This document shows positions 55,120 through 63,998 of a stretch of DNA of 64,000 bases, piece by piece. Both the position numbers and the translations under genes were made by a program. Positions within the stretch are counted from its first letter, which is position 1, and each line of letters begins with the position of its first letter. The notes under the pieces were generated by a model. That model saw only the letters and a list, made by a program, of their open reading frames with translations. It had not been told where the DNA came from and ran no database searches. This DNA is from an uncultured Nitrosomonadaceae bacterium. Lineage in GTDB: Bacteria > Pseudomonadota > Gammaproteobacteria > Burkholderiales > Nitrosomonadaceae. The stretch covers positions 62,001-126,000 of the forward strand of contig CALSMH010000003.1 of the NCBI GenBank assembly GCA_943787405.1. The letters are read 5' to 3'.

Positions 55120-56186
55120 TGACTTTTTGGAAAGCCAATTATAAATAATTAAAATATCGAGTTATTTAAAATAAAATGATATGTTTTTTCTAAATGTTTT
55201 TTGGTCTTTTTTCAAGACCCTCGTTTTCTTCCTGATCATTTACTTAACAAGCATTTTCAGGGGATTCAGTAGAACACTTAATGCCAAATCCGAGACGGAT
55301 AATATCAAGTACATTTTGATCGGTCAAGCCTAAAAATTACGGTAATTATAAAAATATTTGAACTATTAATTATTCTTTAGATCATAAGCAATATAAGACT
55401 TTGTTTTTCTTTGCGACATCTGATTTTTTTGGCAAAGCCTATTTACTAAAAAAATTAAAAATTATATTACACTGACTATAATTCAGCACGGTTATTTGTA
55501 ATTTATGCTGCAGTTATTTTTGCTTATTTATAAATAACCCTACCTTATAATTTATAAGCCTACGCTGCATCATTATTGATATCCGCTTTTAATAATTAAT
55601 AATTACACGAATAATTAAACCTTATATTTATATATGCTTAATTCGATAATTCTGCCGCTACGAAATATATCTTGGTAACAAAATGACCACCTGTGCAAAT
55701 AAAGATTTTCTTTATCTTGCAAGAAAAATTCTTGCCTTATATCTTAACCAAGTTATTACATATATTCTTTTATTGTATGTCGCTAACTATTAAATTCAGC
55801 AAGAAATTTCTTTTCTTTATTTTCTAACGGCAAATTTACTTACCATAAAGAATAACTCCATAAGAATTTGCACAACAAAATACTTCTCTCCCAAACCCCC
55901 TATCGCTACTTACCTTAAAGCATTAGAATTAATACATATAACCTCTGTTCGCGCAGGAATTATCAGGGATAGTTTAGTTTCATTGATGAATCTGTTTGTT
56001 ATGGAAGCAAGGCAGAATTCCAATATCGGCAATATTTTATTTATTCCTTTCTAATAAGAGCAAACTATTTAACTATCTGTTAATTTTGCTCCACAACCGC
56101 TTTAAATAAATTTTTAATACCTAGGCTAGCATTCTACTTGCAATCGCGCCAGGGACATTAGTTATCAAATAACCTTCTATTTTAAA
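55120..56186. other. 1.1-kb gene-free gap between urtA and urtB
   Basis: Very AT-rich sequence with stop codons in all frames; no open frame of useful length. It contains a small hairpin GGTCTT / AAGACC at 55202-55218. In most urt clusters urtA and urtB are close together, so either this is decayed or regulatory sequence, or an insertion has been lost. Confidence 0.55.
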
Positions 56187-56224
56187 CAAAAAAAAACGCC
56201 CCAAGCTCTCACCGGAGGCGTTTT
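56187..56224 (-). terminator. Terminator of urtA
   Basis: On the minus strand AAAACGCC ... GGCGTTTT with a 16-base loop, followed by a long T run, 20 bases past the urtA stop. urtA is therefore a separate transcript from urtBCDE. Confidence 0.88.
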
Positions 56225-56243
56225 AATTTACTTCTTTACTTGC

Positions 56244-57500
56244 TTAAGGCTTTGTTGCGAAATTATCTCGCTTGTCATTGCCTGCAATATGTGGACTCCA
56301 TGGAGCTGCCTTAACAGGACCCTTGGTCTTCCACACTACATTAAACTGGCCGTCAGCACGTACTTCCGCGACAAATACCGGTTTATGCAAGTGATGGTTT
56401 TTTTCATCCATCTTAATTTCAAAACCATTTGGCGCCTTGAAGGTTTGACCGCCTACTGCTGCAATCACCTTATCAACGTCAGTAGTTCCAGCTGCTTCTA
56501 CAGCCTGCTTCCACATATGTATACCAATGTATGTAGCTTCCATAGGATCATTGGTTACAACGCTAGAAGGGTTTGGTAGTTTAGCTTTCTTAGCCCAATC
56601 CTTATACATCTTGATGAAGGCTTTGTTTTCTTTATTTTTGAGCGACTGGAAATAGTTCCATGAAGCTAGATGACCTACGAGAGGTTTGGTATCAACACCA
56701 CGTAGTTCTTCTTCACCAACTGAGAAAGCAACTACTGGTACATCGGTAGCTTTCAGGCCAGCATTACCAAGCTCTTTATAGAAAGGAACGTTTGAATCAC
56801 CATTGATGGTAGAAACTACCGCAGTCTTGCCACCCTGAGAGAATTTCTTAATGTTGGCAACAATAGTTTGATAATCACTATGACCGAATGGAGTGTAAGC
56901 TTCATCGATATCTTTTTCTGCAACACCCTTAGACTTCAAGAAAGCACGAAGGATCTTATTGGTGGTACGAGGATAAACATAATCGGTTCCAAGCAAGACC
57001 CAGCGTTTAGCAGCGCCACCATCTTCACTCATCAGGTACTCTACTGCCGGAATTGCTTGTTGGTTAGGTGCAGCACCGGTATAGAACACGTTATATTCTA
57101 GTTCTTCACCCTCATATTGCACTGGGTAAAATAAAAGGCCATTTAGCTCTTTAAATACTGGTAGAACTGATTTACGTGAAACTGATGTCCAGCAACCAAA
57201 TACCACATCAACCTTATCCTGTCCCAATAGCTGACGGGCTTTTTCCGCAAATAGTGGCCAGTTTGAAGCAGGATCAACTACTACAGCTTCCAACTGTTTC
57301 CCTAATAGGCCGCCGTTAGCATTGATATCGGCGATGGTCATGAGTGCTGTTTCTTTTAATGCAGTTTCAGAAATAGCCATCGTACCTGATAGAGAGTGAA
57401 GAATCCCTACCTTAATGGTATCAGCAGCGTAAGCATTTGCACCCATCACGCTAAGTGATGCTGCAATTGCAAGTGATTTAATAAGATGACGTTGTTTCAT
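56244..57500 (-). CDS. urtA: Urea ABC transporter substrate-binding protein UrtA
   Basis: Periplasmic urea-binding protein of 418 residues. Signal peptide MKQRHLIKSLAIAASLSVMG to AYA, then KVGILHSLSGTMAISE, VFGCWTSVSRKSVLPVF, LLFYPVQYEGEE, PRTTNKILRAFLKSKGV, TINGDSNVPFYKELGNAG and DPMEATYIGIHMWKQAVEAAG, all UrtA signatures. GGGAGGAG about 9 bases upstream supports the ATG. Three tandem repeats lie upstream. No urease genes are in the window. Confidence 0.97.
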   Translation of the reverse strand: MKQRHLIKSLAIAASLSVMGANAYAADTIKVGILHSLSGTMAISETALKETALMTIADINANGGLLGKQLEAVVVDPASNWPLFAEKARQLLGQDKVDVVFGCWTSVSRKSVLPVFKELNGLLFYPVQYEGEELEYNVFYTGAAPNQQAIPAVEYLMSEDGGAAKRWVLLGTDYVYPRTTNKILRAFLKSKGVAEKDIDEAYTPFGHSDYQTIVANIKKFSQGGKTAVVSTINGDSNVPFYKELGNAGLKATDVPVVAFSVGEEELRGVDTKPLVGHLASWNYFQSLKNKENKAFIKMYKDWAKKAKLPNPSSVVTNDPMEATYIGIHMWKQAVEAAGTTDVDKVIAAVGGQTFKAPNGFEIKMDEKNHHLHKPVFVAEVRADGQFNVVWKTKGPVKAAPWSPHIAGNDKRDNFATKP

Positions 57501-57541
57501 AATAATTTACTCCTCCCTAAGAGTTTAAGTAGAACAAAAAT

Positions 57542-57677
57542 ACATGAATCTGTAACAAATTTCTACAACTGTAACTGCAAAAATTAATACATAAACCTGT
57601 AACAAAATTTACAACTGTAACTGCGAAAATTAATACATGAACCTGTAACAAAATTCTACAACTTATTTAGCAATGAA
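57542..57677. repeat. Three tandem 46-47 bp repeats upstream of urtA
   Basis: Copies at 57542-57588, 57589-57634 and 57635-57677. Each begins ACAT(G/A)AA(T/C)CTGTAACAAA; the first two continue through CAACTGTAACTGC to AATTAAT and the third diverges in its last 15 bases. Together they carry five TGTAAC hexamers (57551, 57570, 57598, 57616 and 57643). They lie 42-177 bases before the urtA start codon, where activator sites or promoters would be expected. Confidence 0.85.
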
Positions 57678-57945
57678 TTGGTAAAGGGTTTTTTTTGCTA
57701 TAAAACTTATAATTCAGATACCGCTTCATGGCACCCCTTAAAAACATCACAACCAAAACATACAACAAACAAATCACTCTGTCTATATTTTATTGAACTC
57801 TTACTTCTTTTTAATGTCTATTATTATATTTTTCAATGTAATCTATTGTTTTTTAGGATGTTTATCCTAAATTTAAGTGTGACTTCCTTCCTAACTTTGC
57901 ATTATAGATTCAAATACACACCATAGACTATCTGAAGTATTTATT

Positions 57946-57966
57946 CTGACTACATGTTGTAGTCAG
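57946..57966. other. Hairpin with arms shared with 20140
   Basis: CTGACTAC / GTAGTCAG around ATGTT. The same arms occur in the hairpin at 20140-20162. No T run follows. Confidence 0.45.
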
Positions 57967-58095
57967 AGCGATATTCTTATGGCATTTATAAAGTTATTCT
58001 CCATGTCCTTCGTAAGAAAATATTGTATAACACGAGTTAATTGTTTAATTTAAATGCCTATTAATTTTATATGTTGCAACAACTTGGGAGGCTAC

Positions 58096-58476
58096 TTGAA
58101 ATATGATCTTAGTTTCTTTTTAGGATTGGAAATACAGGTTTGGGAGGCCTTAAAAACCGGTGACAAAAACACCAATTCCAATCTTCTTTCAGACGACTTC
58201 TTAGGGGTCTACGAAACTGGTTTAAGCTCTAAGAACGACCATTTAGAATTGCTCAAGAATGGTCCTATTATTTTGTGCTACAAAATAGGCCCATCACAGT
58301 TAATGCAACTTGGCCCAGAAACTGTAAGTTTGACTTACTCAGCAACCGCTACATTTTTAAAAAATGATAAGCAAAACACTGAGACCTTACTTTTTATTAC
58401 TTCTATCTGGGCTCGCCGTTTAAATAAATGGGTAAATATTTTTAGCCAGGACACAAAAGGAAGTGCTCATTACTAA
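58096..58476 (+). CDS. DUF4440/NTF2-like protein
   Basis: A protein of about 126 residues with the DUF4440 pattern: an N-terminal helix FFLGLEIQVWEALKTGDKNT, SDDFLGVYETGLSSKNDHLELL, and strands SQLMQLGPETVSLTYSATAT and TSIWARRLNKWVNIFSQDT. Such domains are small ligand-binding or SnoaL-like enzymes; no substrate can be named. I use TTG at 58096, which has GGGAGG 4 bases upstream; the ATG 42 bases earlier has no such site. Confidence 0.75.
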   Translation: MKYDLSFFLGLEIQVWEALKTGDKNTNSNLLSDDFLGVYETGLSSKNDHLELLKNGPIILCYKIGPSQLMQLGPETVSLTYSATATFLKNDKQNTETLLFITSIWARRLNKWVNIFSQDTKGSAHY

Positions 58477-58654
58477 TTTAAAATTTTTTTCTAGGTTGCA
58501 CCACTTCTTATTTTAATTACGTCATTAATACTTTATGCCTCTAAATAAATATTGCCTCGTACCACTAGAATGATATTTTTTAATTTAGCACTCCATAGGC
58601 GAGCAATTAGAGCAAATCCTTTTAACTAAAACAATAATAACTACTTGATTTAAT

Positions 58655-58742
58655 GGTGCCCGGAGCCGGAATCGAACCGGCATGGACGATTAAGTCCGAG
58701 GGATTTTAAGTCCCTTGTGTCTACCAATTTCACCATCCGGGC
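58655..58742 (-). tRNA. leuZ: tRNA-Leu (anticodon TAA), CCA encoded
   Basis: On the minus strand acceptor GCCCGGA/TCCGGGC, anticodon stem AGGGA/TCCCT around CTTAAAA with anticodon TAA, a long class II variable arm (CGGACTTAATCGTCC), and T arm GCCGGTTCGATTCCGGC. 88 bases with CCA. In E. coli glyW-cysT-leuZ form one cluster after pgsA; here leuZ is 1.5 kb from cysT. Confidence 0.97.
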
Positions 58743-58871
58743 TATTGATTTGTTCGATTATTTGAGACTTTGTCCTTTTGCGCTACGATTAGAGTTTACA
58801 ATAGGACAAAGTTATCACACAACCACATAAAAAATTCGACTACAATTCTAACATGTTAACAATTTACTGGT

Positions 58872-59216
58872 ATGAATAAGCAAGTATTTTTAATCTTGAT
58901 TGCACTAACATTGAATGGGTGCGCTGTCATTAAATGGAAGCATCCTACAAAAGGATATGGAAATATTTCAGCAATGTCTAACCCGAAGGGAAGCAATGAA
59001 TTTATCCGTGAGTACAAAGATTGTGGGAAAATTGCAGACCGGCAAGTAAAAACGGAAAAAGAAAATAAGAAAAAGGCTAGATTAGCCAAAGGAAAAAAAA
59101 CCGGGGCATATAATTATGGCAAACCTATTGACCCATGCCTTTCAGACAGAATCCGCATAAAATGTATGAAAAACAAGTATGGCTGGATAATAGAAAATAC
59201 ACATGTGGGTCACTAA
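58872..59216 (+). CDS. Lipoprotein inserted in the tRNA cluster
   Basis: A 114-residue lipoprotein with signal MNKQVFLILIALTLNGCAV and lipobox LNGC. The mature part is Lys-rich (KTEKENKKKARLAKGKKTG) and contains three further cysteines (DCGKIAD, DPCLSDR, IKCMKNKYGWI). No family recognised. It reads opposite to the tRNA genes. No clear ribosome binding site, though ACTGGT precedes the ATG. Confidence 0.7.
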   Translation: MNKQVFLILIALTLNGCAVIKWKHPTKGYGNISAMSNPKGSNEFIREYKDCGKIADRQVKTEKENKKKARLAKGKKTGAYNYGKPIDPCLSDRIRIKCMKNKYGWIIENTHVGH

Positions 59217-59288
59217 TTTTATGTCTCTGTATATATTAAAAAATAACAATACGTTATACCTGTGACAAAATACGGAGAAAATAACTCT

Positions 59289-59948
59289 ATGCACAATACT
59301 CTCAGAATCACCTTAATTTGCTCTGCTTCTATCATGTTCCTTATAGGCTGCTCTACAACTCAAAGAACCACACAATCTAAAAGAACAGCAGTCGAGCAAT
59401 TACTCATTTCAGAATCAATTATCCGCAGTTTGCCAAAAAAACCTAATGAGCCACTACCAATTCCTTCTGGCTCCACGGTTACCCTAAATACTTCTGGGCA
59501 TAAAGACAGACCTGATTTAACTCCAGATCATGACCTTCTACAAGAAATAGTAGGCGGCTGGCTAGGACAGCAAGGATACCTGATACAAAAAAATAAAGAG
59601 GGTGTAAAATATCGAGTCGATATAATCGTAGGTGCAATAGGTACTGAGGAAAATTCGACCTTTGTGGGCCTACCCCCAGTTAACAGCCAAATCATCCCCT
59701 TTTCCCTACCTGAGCTAGCTATTTATAAATCGAAGAATCAGACCGGGTATGTGAAATTTAATATGAATTTTTTTGAAGTGTCGACTGGTAAATTTGTAGG
59801 GTCTAGCTCTCATTTTATAGCCGACTCGTATCATAACTATCATACGCTTATTCTTTTACTATCTTTTTCCTCAACAAACCTTATGTCGCCTCCACAGCTC
59901 GGTTTTTTTCACAGACTTTTCAATACTGGCAGCACAAAACCTGAATAA
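59289..59948 (+). CDS. Lipoprotein inserted in the tRNA cluster
   Basis: A protein of about 219 residues with signal MHNTLRITLICSASIMFLIG and Cys in LIGCSTTQ. The mature part contains an alpha/beta domain (QEIVGGWLGQQGYLIQK, YRVDIIVGAIGTEENSTFVG, GYVKFNMNFFEVSTGKFVGS) reminiscent of DUF6655-type outer-membrane lipoproteins. I use ATG 59289, which has GGAGAA 9 bases upstream; the GTG at 59262 does not. It is 72 bases after the other lipoprotein gene and probably co-transcribed. Confidence 0.72.
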   Translation: MHNTLRITLICSASIMFLIGCSTTQRTTQSKRTAVEQLLISESIIRSLPKKPNEPLPIPSGSTVTLNTSGHKDRPDLTPDHDLLQEIVGGWLGQQGYLIQKNKEGVKYRVDIIVGAIGTEENSTFVGLPPVNSQIIPFSLPELAIYKSKNQTGYVKFNMNFFEVSTGKFVGSSSHFIADSYHNYHTLILLLSFSSTNLMSPPQLGFFHRLFNTGSTKPE

Positions 59949-60210
59949 AACTCATTTTTAATTGGGGAAAATTAGAATGACTTTGCCATCCAATTTGATA
60001 AACACAAACTACCCATTCAGTATCTAGGCAGTGTTAGATTTAGTAGGGTTCTGTTACGGCATAAATCTTTGTCATCTACAAAACGGTATGCTCATTTTGC
60101 AAACAAACAAAAACAAGACGCTGTGGGCAAATTTTTTGGATAATAGGCTACTTAGCTGCTACACGATATAACAACTCCCCCGTAGAACCTTCTTAAACTA
60201 TTATAAATAG

Positions 60211-60284
60211 TGGAGGCGAGGAGCGGAATCGAACCGCTGTACACGGCTTTGCAGGCCGCTGCATAACCACTCTGCCACCCCGCC
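60211..60284 (-). tRNA. cysT: tRNA-Cys (anticodon GCA), CCA encoded
   Basis: On the minus strand acceptor GGCGGGG/CCTCGCC, D arm GGCAGAGTGGTTATGC, anticodon stem CGGC/GCCG around CTGCAAA with anticodon GCA, and T arm AGCGGTTCGATTCCGCT. Discriminator T as expected for Cys, then CCA. Confidence 0.97.
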
Positions 60285-60347
60285 GCTTTTATACAATCGG
60301 GAAATTAAAAATACTACTCTCATATCTCAACAACCCAGGAGGGAAAT

Positions 60348-60423
60348 TGGAGCGGGAAACGAGGCTCGAACTCGCGACCCCAACCTTGGCAAGGTTGTGC
60401 TCTACCAACTGAGCTATTCCCGC
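60348..60423 (-). tRNA. glyW: tRNA-Gly (anticodon GCC), CCA encoded
   Basis: On the minus strand acceptor GCGGGAA/TTCCCGC, D arm TAGCTCAGTTGGTAGAGCA, anticodon stem AACC/GGTT around TTGCCAA with anticodon GCC, and T arm GCGAGTTCGAGCCTCGT. 63 bases before tRNA-Cys, 112 bases after pgsA. Confidence 0.97.
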
Positions 60424-60534
60424 AAATAAGATATTTTCAAGCTAAAAAAATAGCCTGGAAACGAATCAAGCATTATAAAGAGACACCTACTTTTGTCAAG
60501 AAAAGACAAGTAAAATCGAGATGTTAAAAAAATT

Positions 60535-61101
60535 TCAAGTCTGCTTTAATACTACTGGAATTGCAGCTCTTAGATAGCATACCATTGACCACAGTGTTAA
60601 AAAAGCAGCCAAATAAATCAACCATGTACCGATTACCTGAGAATCAAGACTTGCCCCTATTTTTCCATGATATAAAAGCAATGGTATTGCCGCCATTTGC
60701 GATACAGTTTTTATTTTTCCTAGAAAAGAAACTCTTATACTTTTACCTATTTGGGCCATCCACTCGCGTAAAGCTGAAATAGTAATCTCACGGCCAATTA
60801 TAATCAGGGCAATAACTGCATCAATTCTTCCTAGATCCACCAGAACAATTAGTGCTGCTGCAACCATCAACTTATCTGCAACGGGATCAAGGAATGCTCC
60901 AAATGCTGATGTCTGATTCAGCACTCTTGCAAGGTAACCATCTAGCCAATCAGTAATGGCAGCGCCAGTAAAAACAATAGCAGCAAACAAATTCTGATCA
61001 GAATAAGACAACCATTCTGGAGGAGAATAGAGAATCCCTACAAACAAAGGAATAGCAAGTATCCGCATCAAAGTAAGCAGGTTGGGTAAATTAAGTACCA
61101 T
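60535..61101 (-). CDS. pgsA: CDP-diacylglycerol-glycerol-3-phosphate 3-phosphatidyltransferase
   Basis: First committed step of phosphatidylglycerol synthesis at the inner membrane. The 188 residues contain NLPNLLTLMRILAIPLFVG, the CDP-alcohol phosphotransferase motif (TDWLDGYLARVLNQTSAFG, then AFLDPVADKLM) and IIIGREITISALREWMA, with several membrane helices. It is 51 bases after uvrC and before the tRNA-Gly gene, the conserved uvrC-pgsA-tRNA order. Confidence 0.96.
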   Translation of the reverse strand: MVLNLPNLLTLMRILAIPLFVGILYSPPEWLSYSDQNLFAAIVFTGAAITDWLDGYLARVLNQTSAFGAFLDPVADKLMVAAALIVLVDLGRIDAVIALIIIGREITISALREWMAQIGKSIRVSFLGKIKTVSQMAAIPLLLYHGKIGASLDSQVIGTWLIYLAAFLTLWSMVCYLRAAIPVVLKQT

Positions 61102-61152
61102 AAATTAAATCTTCAATTAAACTAGATATAAATAAAAAACAACTGATAAAAG

Positions 61153-62970
61153 TCAATGCAATTCTTTATAGATTTTTTCAGCTAACGTATGACTAATTCC
61201 CTCTACTTGTTCCAATTCTGCAATACTTGCGGCCAAGACGCCTTTTAATCCCCCAAACTGTATCAACAGATTTTGACGACGCTTGTTACCAACCCCATCA
61301 ATCTCAGTTAAATATGATTGTATTCTGGATTTATTACGTCTAGCACGGTGGCCCTGAATCGCAAAACGGTGAGCCTCATCACGAATTTGTTGAACTAGAT
61401 GCAAGCCCAAATTATCTTTAGGCAATTGTAGCGGTTTTTTGGTCCCGAAAAAAATCAATTTCTCCAAACCAGACTTGCGCTCTTTACCTTTTGATACTCC
61501 AACCAATGTTACAAAATCTAATCCGAGCTCCACCAGTGCATCCCTTGCAACTTTAACCTGCCCCTTGCCACCGTCAATGAGAATTAAATCAGGGATTTTA
61601 CCATCTCCCTCAGTAGCCTTATGATAACGCCTTGAAAGAACATCACGCATAGCAGCATAATCATCCCCTGGTGTAATGCCATCAATATTATATCGACGGT
61701 ACTCATCATTTCGCATTGAAAAATTATCATAGACCACGCAGGATGCAACTGTAGCTTCCCCTTGAGTGTGACTTATATCAAAGCATTCAATACGAGTAAG
61801 ATTCTCAATTCCCAGGATATGCTGTAGTAATTGCAGCCGCTCTTCCTGGTTAATTAGCATACTTAACTGTCGATCCAACCCTTGATATGCATTTTTTATT
61901 GCCATATCAAGCCATACTCGTCGCTCACTCTTTGGATTAACATTGATGCTAACTTTATGCCCAGACTGCTCAGCGAGTGAAATTTGTAAGGCCTCTCTAT
62001 TAATCTTCTCGCTTACAATAATAAAGGGTGGGATAGCATGATTTAGATAATGTTGAGATAAAAATGCTTCTAACGCTTCTGATAATTCATAGCCATCTGC
62101 ATTTTTAGGAAAAAAGTTTTTGTCTCCTAAGTGGCGCCCTCCTCTTACCATAGCTAAATTAACGCAAATTTTTCCACCATTAGGTTCCGTAACACATGCC
62201 ACGACATCCGCATCTAAAGCTTTCCCATTATCTACAAACTGCTTCTCTCGAACTCTTCGTAAAGTTTGAATTTGATCTCGAAATAAGGCCGCTGATTCAT
62301 AATTTAATGCATTAGCGGCGATCTGCATTTTCTGAGCAAGACTTTCAAGCACCTTAGTTTGGTTCCCTTTTAGGAATAATTCGGCATTTTTTATATCCCC
62401 AAGATAGGCTTGATCTGTAATCAAATTAACACATGGTCCACTACAACGCCTGATCTGATACAACAGGCATGGACGTGTGCGGTTATTAAACACGCTATCT
62501 TCACAAGTTCGAATACGAAATACTTTTTGTAATAGCTGGATGCTCTCTCTTACTACTCCTGCATTTGGAAAAGGCCCAAAATATATACTTTGCTTATCAA
62601 GTACTCCTCGATGGAAAACAAGCCGAGGAAAAGAATGCTTTGTGAAAACAAGATATGGATATGATTTATCATCCCTAAATAGTATGTTATACCTAGGAGT
62701 TAGAGCCTTTATTAAATTATTCTCTAATAGAAGCGCTTCAGATTCAGAGCGTGTAATAGTAGTTTCTATTCCCGTTACTTGGGATACCATTAAATGTGTT
62801 CTGGGAGCTAGATTTGTTTTTTGAAAGTAGGAGGAAACACGCTTCTTCAAGTTAATTGCCTTACCAACATAAATTACCTGATCAGCCGAATTTAACATAC
62901 GATAAACACCTGGCTGCGAAGGTAAATTTGAGCAAATAGCTTTGGCATTAAAAACAGAACACGCCGACAA
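61153..62970 (-). CDS. uvrC: UvrABC excinuclease subunit C
   Basis: Makes both incisions in nucleotide excision repair. The 605 residues have the GIY-YIG domain (QPGVYRMLNSADQVIYVGKA, then KKRVSSYFQK), RDDKSYPYLVFT, the RCSGPCVN Cys region, the UVR domain (ALNYESAALFRDQIQTLRRV), the RNase H-like catalytic part with CFDISHTQGE, DLILIDGGKGQ and a C-terminal helix-hairpin-helix (IDGVGNKRRQNLLIQFGG). Confidence 0.97.
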   Translation of the reverse strand: MSACSVFNAKAICSNLPSQPGVYRMLNSADQVIYVGKAINLKKRVSSYFQKTNLAPRTHLMVSQVTGIETTITRSESEALLLENNLIKALTPRYNILFRDDKSYPYLVFTKHSFPRLVFHRGVLDKQSIYFGPFPNAGVVRESIQLLQKVFRIRTCEDSVFNNRTRPCLLYQIRRCSGPCVNLITDQAYLGDIKNAELFLKGNQTKVLESLAQKMQIAANALNYESAALFRDQIQTLRRVREKQFVDNGKALDADVVACVTEPNGGKICVNLAMVRGGRHLGDKNFFPKNADGYELSEALEAFLSQHYLNHAIPPFIIVSEKINREALQISLAEQSGHKVSINVNPKSERRVWLDMAIKNAYQGLDRQLSMLINQEERLQLLQHILGIENLTRIECFDISHTQGEATVASCVVYDNFSMRNDEYRRYNIDGITPGDDYAAMRDVLSRRYHKATEGDGKIPDLILIDGGKGQVKVARDALVELGLDFVTLVGVSKGKERKSGLEKLIFFGTKKPLQLPKDNLGLHLVQQIRDEAHRFAIQGHRARRNKSRIQSYLTEIDGVGNKRRQNLLIQFGGLKGVLAASIAELEQVEGISHTLAEKIYKELH

Positions 62971-62989
62971 AACAGATACTCCCCTTTAA

Positions 62990-63178
62990 TTACTCTTTCT
63001 TTCCCAACAGCTCCCCTCCGACAGCCCAATTCTCGCGAGGTAGTTCATCAAAAGAAATATAAATAGATGATTTTGGTTTAAGTACAACACGCTCGAGTGT
63101 GTCAGTGACCTCTGCGGCTATTTGTTTCCTCTGCTCATCGCTAAGAGTTCCTGCAATGCGAATATTTACATATGGCAT
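62990..63178 (-). CDS. 4-oxalocrotonate tautomerase family protein
   Basis: A 62-residue tautomerase with the catalytic Pro right after Met (MPYVNIRIAGTLSDEQRKQI). The length and the PKSSIYISFDELPRENWAVG segment match small hexameric members such as DmpI. The physiological substrate cannot be told. It follows the uracil-DNA glycosylase gene by 6 bases. Confidence 0.88.
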   Translation of the reverse strand: MPYVNIRIAGTLSDEQRKQIAAEVTDTLERVVLKPKSSIYISFDELPRENWAVGGELLGKKE

Positions 63179-63184
63179 AATTTT

Positions 63185-63862
63185 TTATCCTTTAGTTTTT
63201 ACCCGAAGCGATAAGTTAGTTCTTATTATTTTAAATACCTGCTCAAACATATCTGTAGTCAGGCGTTTAGTCTGCGTATTGTAACGACTACAATGGTAGC
63301 TGTCATATAGAGTAAGATTATTTGGCAATTGATGAATAGATCCATGCCCAAAAGGATAGTCTTTAAACCTCAGTCCTAGCGCCATAATAACGGCCCGATG
63401 CGCTACAGTTCCTAAAGCAAGCAGCGCCACTCCCCTGCCTGCCAGAAAACTTGCAATCTCTCCAGAAAGATACCCATTGCAATTTTTAATTTCATTGGAA
63501 TCTGGCTTATTTTCTGGAGGCAAACATTTGACTGCGTTGGTAATACGGCACCCGATAAGCTCCAACCCATCATTCATTGATATGGATTTCTCATGATTAG
63601 AGAATCCATATTTGTATAAAGTTTGATACAACAAAACTCCTGCAAAATCTCCAGTAAACGGCCTGCCAGTCCGGTTCGCCCCATGCATCCCAGGAGCTAA
63701 TCCAATTATAAGAAGCTTAGCAGAAATATCACCGAAATCTGGGACCGGCCTTGCATGATAATTTGGGTAATTAGTTTTTACTTCATTGAGATAATTTACT
63801 AACCGCTGACATTTATGACAGTTTATTGAGAATTTATCATGCATAGGACTATTGCTTACCAA
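63185..63862 (-). CDS. Family 5 uracil-DNA glycosylase (UDGb)
   Basis: Removes uracil and other deaminated bases from DNA. The 225 residues carry the 4Fe-4S ligands (NCHKCQRLVNYL, and later GCRITNAVKCLPPENKP), the active-site motif GLAPGMHGANRTGRPFTGD and the second motif DSYHCSRYNTQT. The GLAPxxHGxNRTGR form distinguishes family 5 from family 4. It lies just after an unidentified gene entering from the right edge. Confidence 0.93.
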   Translation of the reverse strand: MVSNSPMHDKFSINCHKCQRLVNYLNEVKTNYPNYHARPVPDFGDISAKLLIIGLAPGMHGANRTGRPFTGDFAGVLLYQTLYKYGFSNHEKSISMNDGLELIGCRITNAVKCLPPENKPDSNEIKNCNGYLSGEIASFLAGRGVALLALGTVAHRAVIMALGLRFKDYPFGHGSIHQLPNNLTLYDSYHCSRYNTQTKRLTTDMFEQVFKIIRTNLSLRVKTKG

Positions 63863-63878
63863 AGACTATAACGGCCAA

Positions 63879-63998
63879 TTAAATAGATAATGGAACTAAT
63901 AACGAAGACTCTAGTAGAACATCAATTCCCGCTGTCGGCATAATAGCTTTAGCAGGAATATTGCTACCTCTACGCCACTTAGCTACTACCCTATGCTT
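63879..63998 (-). CDS. C-terminal end of an unidentified protein (gene runs off right edge)
   Basis: The minus-strand frame is open from the edge to TAA, encoding KHRVVAKWRRGSNIPAKAIM, then PTAGIDVLLESSLLVPLSI. It ends 16 bases before the glycosylase start on the same strand and is probably co-transcribed. Only 39 residues are visible and no family can be named. Confidence 0.45.
   Translation of the reverse strand, partial: KHRVVAKWRRGSNIPAKAIMPTAGIDVLLESSLLVPLSI

Noticed and set aside
57542-57677. Tandem repeats as a CRISPR array
   Set aside because: The copies are directly adjacent with no unique spacers and no cas genes nearby.
57678-57926. 82-codon ORF upstream of the DUF4440-like gene
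   Set aside because: Low-complexity Phe/Leu/Asn composition from AT-rich DNA, no ribosome binding site, adjoins the urtA control repeats.
58655-60423. Integrated element at a tRNA gene
   Set aside because: No integrase and no duplicated tRNA end could be found, so only an insertion of unknown mechanism is claimed.
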